DNA from: Cymbidium sinense
Taxonomy: Eukaryota > Streptophyta > Magnoliopsida > Asparagales > Orchidaceae
Direction of reading: 5' to 3'
DNA: 64,000 nt
NCBI GenBank assembly: GCA_021442155.1
Contig: CM038223.1
Coordinates: forward strand, 30,850,983 to 30,914,982
The stretch's first letter is position 1. The number at the start of each line of letters is the position of its first letter. Made by a program: the position numbers and the translations under genes. Below, piece by piece: positions 58,200 to 64,000 of the stretch. Under the pieces are notes generated by a model. It was not told where the DNA came from, did no database searches, and saw only the letters and a list, made by a program, of their open reading frames with translations.

Positions 58200-58640
58200 T
58201 TTGATCTTAAATCACATTGGATCTTTAATGTTTGCCTCAAGATTCTTGATCCTCAAATACTTTACAAAAAGAACTACACAACAAATGGATATTCTTAAAT
58301 TGTAGTGATTCACCATCCTTGATGCTTGGTATGGCGAGTTTAGGTGGCCAACCATGAAAACCACTAGCCTTAGATAGTAGATTCTCCTCCCTTGGTATTT
58401 CTGAGATTTTAAAGTACTTGAGCTTATCAATCTCTATCTTAACTTTGTATAAGTTGGTTCACCATTAATTATGAGTCTACCTACATTGTCAAGTGCATAG
58501 CCTTATCCTTGTGCAAATTTTAAATTAGTAAGAAGAGCTTCATGCCCAGCTTGGTTATTAGTTACCTTGAAATTGATCATTATTGACTGAGTTATGATGA
58601 TCCCAATTAGGAATTTTATGATAATATTAGTTCCCATTTT
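58200..58640 (-). pseudogene. Element A RNase H remnant
   Basis: On the minus strand at 58575-58506 the frame reads FKVTNNQAGHEALLTNLKFA, matching the (T)NN(Q/E)AEYEALL-GL-LA block of gypsy RNase H. KYFKISEIPREENLLSKAS near 58405-58345 (across two frames) matches the end of the domain before integrase. An open frame at 58430-58212 covers the linker to integrase. Confidence 0.7.
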
Positions 58641-58674
58641 GTGTTCCCTAGAGGTTCTCTCTACATAAAGGGAC

Positions 58675-58709
58675 CAAGATTTCTCGAGGCTAGCAACTTC
58701 ATGTTATCA
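58675..58709 (-). promoter_or_regulatory. Element A primer-binding-site-like sequence, degenerate
   Basis: On the minus strand GTTGCTAGCCTCGAGAAA occupies the place of TTGGCGGCTCCACGAGGGA in element B, and both are followed within about 20 bases by (T)AGAGAGAA or TCTCTCTCC. The match is partial, and the call rests mainly on position next to the LTR. Confidence 0.4.
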
Positions 58710-61700
58710 TGGGAAAAAATTTGTGACACCACATTGATTTTAGGAATTCCTCATTTAGGTAATCAAATTTGTCGTTAAAGAATAAATATATTATCTCAGA
58801 AAATAAACATGTTATCCTATAATGGATTTAATCACTTAAATAAGGACTCCTAAGGCTAATGGGTCTTATTAATATTCCAAAGATTCTTCCCTTGAACTAC
58901 ATGAAAAAGTATAACAAGATTTATTTTATACTGAGATCATAGTTCCCTATAAAGGCAATCCCTTATAGTTAATTACATCTTAAGAATATGGATCTTTTCC
59001 TAAGAATACTCTTGATTGAAGAAATATACATTTATTTCTATATATTTCTAAATTGGTTTCAAAGGAAAAACATAATTTGGAATTTCAGAAAGGGAATACT
59101 ACAAAGTGGAAGGAGTTCTTTTGAAACCAATTGGGATAAAGTAGAAAATGTCCATAGATGTTGGGATACCTAGTGGACATTTCAACTATCCTATTATTGG
59201 GCATTAAATTTTGAGTTAAAATTTTATTAGAGATCTTGGGCTTATATTTTAATAGCTTTAGACTATAGAAATGCCTATGGTTGAAGACTCACTCTAGTAT
59301 GATGCTTCAGATCCTAAGTCTATAATTATTTCTGACACAAGTCGGATGCTTCACCTAGTTTGACTTTTGAAAATTATTAGCTCTTCTCTCATTTGGGAAA
59401 AGAAACCTATCCCTAACTCTTCTAGACTTATAACCCACCTGGAAGGGCTTGCAGCTAGCACAACCTAAGCAAATTTTAAATCCATGATGTCAAGTCTCAT
59501 GAATGTATGATGGTTATAGTGTTGCATTTTTTTGGAAATGAATCTAAGAATCTAAACTCACTCCCCAATCCCTAAGATCATGTTGGGTATCATATATACC
59601 TAACTAATGCAACAAATTTTAGCTTTTATTTCTTAACTCATAATTTATTTAAGGCTTTTGAGATATACAATTTATGCTTACAATGAGATGCAATTAGAAG
59701 TGATCATAAGACAAATCAAAAAGAGAAGGCACTCCCCAAGAAGGTGGTCATCCTTAAAGGTCAGATGGCCCTTATGTGCAATGTGTGAAGGGCCCAATTC
59801 AAGTATAATGAATCTTTACTTTGGGCGGAACCCATTATATACACCATTCTAAATCCTAATAGAATGAAGTATTTCCCATAAACTTAAGATTCATTCCAAA
59901 AGTCAAACTAAGATCATAAGTATCTTGATTAACCTCTTCTTGAATTCTTTTAAGTTAGATTTAGTTTTATTAAATTTCTAATTTTGATTTGGATTTGTAT
60001 TTAGATTCATTCTTCTTTTTATTTGATTAACATTTTTTTAATTTGATTAATGTTTAAATGATTTGATTTTTTTTTCATTTTGTTTTGATTAAATGTTTAT
60101 TTATTTTCATGTGTTTTAATTACTTAATTTATTTGATTTAAATTGATTTCATTTATTTATTTCATTAATGTTATGTTAAATGGGTTTGGAGAAATAAGCT
60201 TAATCAATTTCCAGTTGTAATTTCATTTTTTTTTTTTCATTTTATTGATGTTATGTTTGTTAATGTTTGTATTTTTTATATTTTAATTTAATTTAGCTTT
60301 ATGGTTTGATTTTGATTCATTCACATTTAATGTTATTTAGTTTATAACTTATAGCTTAATTTCATGTTTAATCTTTTATATTTTGTTAATTATTCATTTG
60401 ACTATTTATTTATTCAATTTAGGTTGCTTTCATTTATTTAATTTATTAATATTTATGTTCATTAATATTCATGAACTAAATTATTCTCTTAAATTCAATC
60501 TTATTTTAATGTTATCATTTTCTTATATTTTAATTTTATGATTTATTAGTTTCCTTTGTATAATTTTTAATTGATTGTTTAGGTTTTATTTTGATTTTTT
60601 TTGTTCTCATTCATTTATTTCATTAACATTCCTATGTTTGTTAATGAGTTTAAATTAATGTAAGTTGTTTCAAGTTATGATTTCTTTCATTTATTTTATT
60701 GACATTCATGGGTTATGAACTTAAATAAAATGTTGAATTTATCTTTAATTAATTCAAAGGAAATGTTAATTTAATTATTTAGGAAGGTTCTTTTTATCAA
60801 TTAAATTAATAGGATATTTATTGCTAGTCATGATCTAAGAAGTTTAAGGACTTGGCTACTCGGATATCAAATCTATCCTAGGTCATTTTTAACTTTTTAT
60901 GTCATTTTAGGTTTAATTGATTTGAATTATTATATTTATTTTATTTACATTTGCAACTACATTACTCCATAACTTAAATGGGTCTAATAGATTCATATGT
61001 TAAGAGATTATAAAATTTAGAGGTTAATGAATCTTACATTTCAATCTATTAGTGCATTTATCATGTTTTAATCAATTATTAACTTTGAAGGTTAATTGAA
61101 TTTTGTATTCTTAATTATTTTATTAAACCCTAAGTTTGTAATTAATTAAGTTTCTTGACTTCAGAGTGTTAGACAACTTTCTCTAAATATTCTTATGTAG
61201 ATAAACATATTTCAAGTTGATATTATAAATTTTATAATTTTTTATAATTTTTTTATTTATTATTGCATTTAAATTGACTTAGAGATTAGGAATTTAAAAA
61301 CTTCCAATCCAAAGGTCAATTGACCTTGAAATTTTTATTGCAAATGGGGTTCTTTGCCAATTTAAGTTCTTAAAGTTTTATTCTGATCAAATGTGAAATT
61401 TAAGATTAATTAAAGTTTTAATTATTTTAGTAAAATCTAAATTAGGCCTAATTTAGAAGAGATTATTTAGGAGTTTTATTTTTCTTAGATTCCTCTATGA
61501 ACGATGCATCCATAAAGGTTCATTTGAAATTTTTTGATTTTTGGTTGATTTAATATGATTTTCTTAAGTTCAACTTGATTAATTAAATTAATTAATTCAA
61601 TTAATTACTTAATTGGGTGATTTTATGGATTATTAGATTTCAAAAAAATTTAATGTATTATTTTGATTCATTATAGTTTATTATGATGATTTTAGGTGAT

Positions 61701-63858
61701 CTTATAAATTTCTATTATTTTTTTAATTATATATTAATGTATTTCAATAAAATTAGGGTTTAAGATTTGAAATTCAAAATCTTTTGATTCACTTTAAAAG
61801 AAATTTGGAAATTTTTTCTAAATACTATATTAATCCTAATTTCATTCCCCAAAGTTTCAAATCAATTAGAATAGTAGTTTGAGATTAATTTATGTTTGAT
61901 TGTTTTCATTCAAACTCAAATTAAACCCAAAATTACCTAATAAAAATTGGGGATTTTGGGTTTAATGGATTCCTCTCACTGAGACGAATCCATATAGCCT
62001 TTAATTGCATTTTTATGTATATTTTATTTTTTACAAATTTTGAAGTTTCTATTAATTTTCTATAATTTTTAAATTCAGAAAACTCGAATTTCCTATTTAA
62101 ACATGCCAATGACACGTGGCACCACTTTACACACGTCGCCATGTGATTTGTCCATGTGGGATCCATGTGGATCCCATGTTAAATCAACGGTGGGATGCAG
62201 TTTGATCCTAGCCATCCTATTTTGATCGAATGGCTCAGATTAACCCACGGTTACCTATGGTGGGGCGGGGGGTGAGGTTAATCAATCATTCTAATTAATG
62301 AAAGGAATGGACGACATATATTACGTCAAGTTCGACGTCAATGAAAGCCAAGATCCGTCCATCGAATCGGGATGATTTCTCATGATCTAACCAGTAAGAT
62401 CACCCGATTTCAATTCCAAATCCATACTCACATAGATCACATCTAGACGGCTTGATATCCCTTGAGATCAAGTTTCTTTCATAAAAGACCAAAATCAGAA
62501 GTAAAGAAGGTAGAGTTCGGTGTGTACCTCACCGGTGGCAACTTCAGATGGTGGGGACGACTCAGTTAGCTTCGTGGAGATGCGACGAGCCTAAGGGAAG
62601 GATGAATTAGATTACCTCCCCCATGGATTGGCATGGAGACCAAGCTTCACACATTTTTCAATGGGTTTGGCCATTCTCTAGCTTGTCAATGGCATGGGGG
62701 TCAAGGAAGGTTGTGCTCAACTTCATTTTGCTTGGGAAGGTGATGGGATGCTCAATTGGGTATGAGAATAGCTCTCTCTCAGATTTTCATATTTGGCCAA
62801 AAGCTTTATCAAAGCTTCCATCTTGCCTTGGTGATTGCCACCCTTGGAGGCTAGCTTTTAGGGGTGGTTTGCAGATTAACACATCTAAGGGCGCTAAGGT
62901 GGAGGAGCAAAGAGTAGATTGAAGAAGAAAATTTGTCTTCGTGTCTTCCTCTCTTGCCATGGCATATTCCTTTCCTTGGATTGACTTGGACTTCATTAAT
63001 TTTATTAATCTTGGATGTGAATTATCCTAAACTCATCTTAGGATAGGTTTAAATGTATTCCAAGATGATTAATTGAAGCTTAGGTTCAAATATTTTGAAA
63101 TTTGCCATTTAGGAATTTATTTATATGGCTTGATCTTGCTTGCTCCATTTAGTGGATTAGCAGTAGATTGATACTTTAACTATATCCATTTAATCATTTA
63201 TGATATTTTAATCAATGGGCTTTATGGAATTTGAAATTGATCATTTGCTTATTCCAAATTTAACCCATTATGGCTTAAATTAGTTTGGTTGAATTGAACT
63301 GAGTCAAATGACTTGCTTGGTTCAATTACAATGTATTATCTTTCAATTACTTTAATCTAAGCATTTGGGATGCATTGGATCAATTAATTTTATTTACTTA
63401 GAGTTTAAAGCCCATTTTTCGCCTAACTTGATCTTAATGGGTTAAGATTGGGTTAATTAGGTTAAATGGTCATATTAACCAATTTAAATCCAATAATTGG
63501 TTGATTTATGTTTAATAAAAATTTTGAAAATGATTTTTAACAATCATTTTGAGTTGATTTATATTTGATTTTGATTTGAATTCAAAAAGGCTCATTTAAG
63601 CCCATTTAGATAAAAATATTTAATTAGCCTACTTAAAGTCCTTAATGGATTTATATTTTATAAATTAATGGTTAAATATATTTATTTTATCATTTGGACA
63701 TTTGAAACGATTTCATTTGATCAAATTTTGGTGGTTGACCTTTAACTTGGTGAGGTCCACATAAGTCAAACTTATGTCAAAAAGGGTTGACCAGATTTGG
63801 ATTGATTTCATGCTTGTTATTTGATTTCATGGTTTCATTTGATTTTTATTTGGGTTTG
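58710..63858 (-). mobile_element. Element A right LTR (minus orientation)
   Basis: It starts TGGGAAAAAATTTGTGACACC, the inverse LTR end, and runs through the AT-rich blocks and the GC-richer core (61970-62950) into the TTGACC-rich part near 63740. It aligns in order with the left LTR of element A. It stops at 63858, where a plus-oriented LTR begins, and so lacks its last few hundred bases. The 59900-61900 span is very AT-rich and without genes; open frames at 62623-62996 lie in the core and are not recognised. Confidence 0.75.
61965..61993. repeat. Inverted repeat in element A right LTR
   Basis: ATGGATTCCTCTC and GAGACGAATCCAT pair with one mismatch around a 3-base loop. This is the counterpart of the perfect hairpin at 48898-48928. 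Confidence 0.6.
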
Positions 63859-64000
63859 TGTTGACCTCACTTTTGGAGTGAGGACTCATCCTTCTCATCT
63901 TAGACTTAGGAACCTTCAAGGCACTTGGATTTTTCTAGTCATAGGATATTTCTAATAACTAAGGAAACACTAAACCCAAGCCTAGAGACTTAGAAAGGCA
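63859..64000 (+). mobile_element. Start of another plus-oriented long LTR
   Basis: TGTTGACCTCACTTTTGGAG matches the LTR start of this family. The next 120 bases match, in reverse complement, the LTR start region at 17160-17338 (TCTTAGACTTAGGAACC against the TCTTAGACATAGGATCC type, and CCTAGAGACTTAGAA). It replaces the expected end of element A's right LTR, so it is a further nested insertion that leaves the window. Confidence 0.65.

Larger units (their letters stand above)
55574..58709 (-). mobile_element. Element A internal region (minus), reduced to RNase H and integrase
   Basis: On the minus strand a primer-binding-site-like sequence next to the right LTR is followed directly by RNase H and integrase remnants, then by about 1.6 kb of unassigned 3' sequence that includes a copia-like LTR. 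Upstream ORF, Gag, protease and RT are missing, so a large internal deletion is inferred. The stretch 55574-56220 has no recognised domain; the open frame at 55838-56059 is not interpretable. Confidence 0.65.

Overview
This window looks like intergenic heterochromatin from a flowering plant with a large, transposon-rich genome. The base composition is strongly AT-rich. No host gene, rRNA or tRNA gene can be recognised. Almost everything identifiable is retrotransposon sequence in several nested layers: Ty3/gypsy elements of the Tat/Ogre type, Ty1/copia-like LTRs, RTE-clade and L1-clade LINEs, and one hAT-type MITE. All coding regions are broken by stops and frameshifts. The species cannot be named from the sequence. 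The mixture of long-LTR Tat/Ogre elements, RTE LINEs with a (TTG)n tail and a hAT MITE rich in GGTTT words is typical of angiosperms.

Left part (1-22.5 kb). A 3'-complete RTE LINE (1-2216, +) lies in a minus-oriented long LTR (2217-7150). That LTR is also interrupted by a 2.68 kb copia-like solo LTR with a 5-bp target duplication (3886-6562). A short minus-strand gypsy RT remnant (7150-8160) leads into a second minus LTR (about 8550-17338). This LTR carries a hAT MITE with a perfect 8-bp target duplication, a cluster of TTGACC words and a tandem array of about 180-bp units. Then come protease, Gag and an upstream ORF, all on the minus strand, ending in a primer-binding-site-like sequence (22437-22468). 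The protease segment is duplicated, and RT and integrase are missing.

Middle part (22.5-31 kb). This is a mosaic that I resolve only in part. It holds an LTR-like fragment with 60-bp repeats, a decayed plus-strand gag-like gene of the 'putative plant transposon protein' type flanked on both sides by degenerate copies of a GCACC...GGTGC word, then a 5'-truncated L1-type LINE with RT and RNase H, and about 1.3 kb with no assignment.

Right part (31-64 kb). An older minus-oriented gypsy element (A) spans 31048 to about 63858. It has two LTRs of about 5.5 kb and an internal region reduced to RNase H and integrase. A plus-oriented relative (B, 32494-51463) is inserted into its left LTR. B retains, in order, an upstream ORF, Gag, protease, RT, RNase H and integrase, followed by a 3' untranslated region of degenerate tandem repeats, a polypurine tract and a 3' LTR. 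That 3' LTR was in turn hit by a full-length RTE LINE with a perfect 13-bp target duplication (44691-47751). The right LTR of element A is cut at 63859 by the start of another plus-oriented LTR that runs off the window.

The genes here do not cooperate in any cellular pathway. The readable story is the order of insertions and the later decay by stops, internal deletions and tandem duplication. Boundaries supported by target duplications are reliable. Domain boundaries inside decayed elements are approximate.
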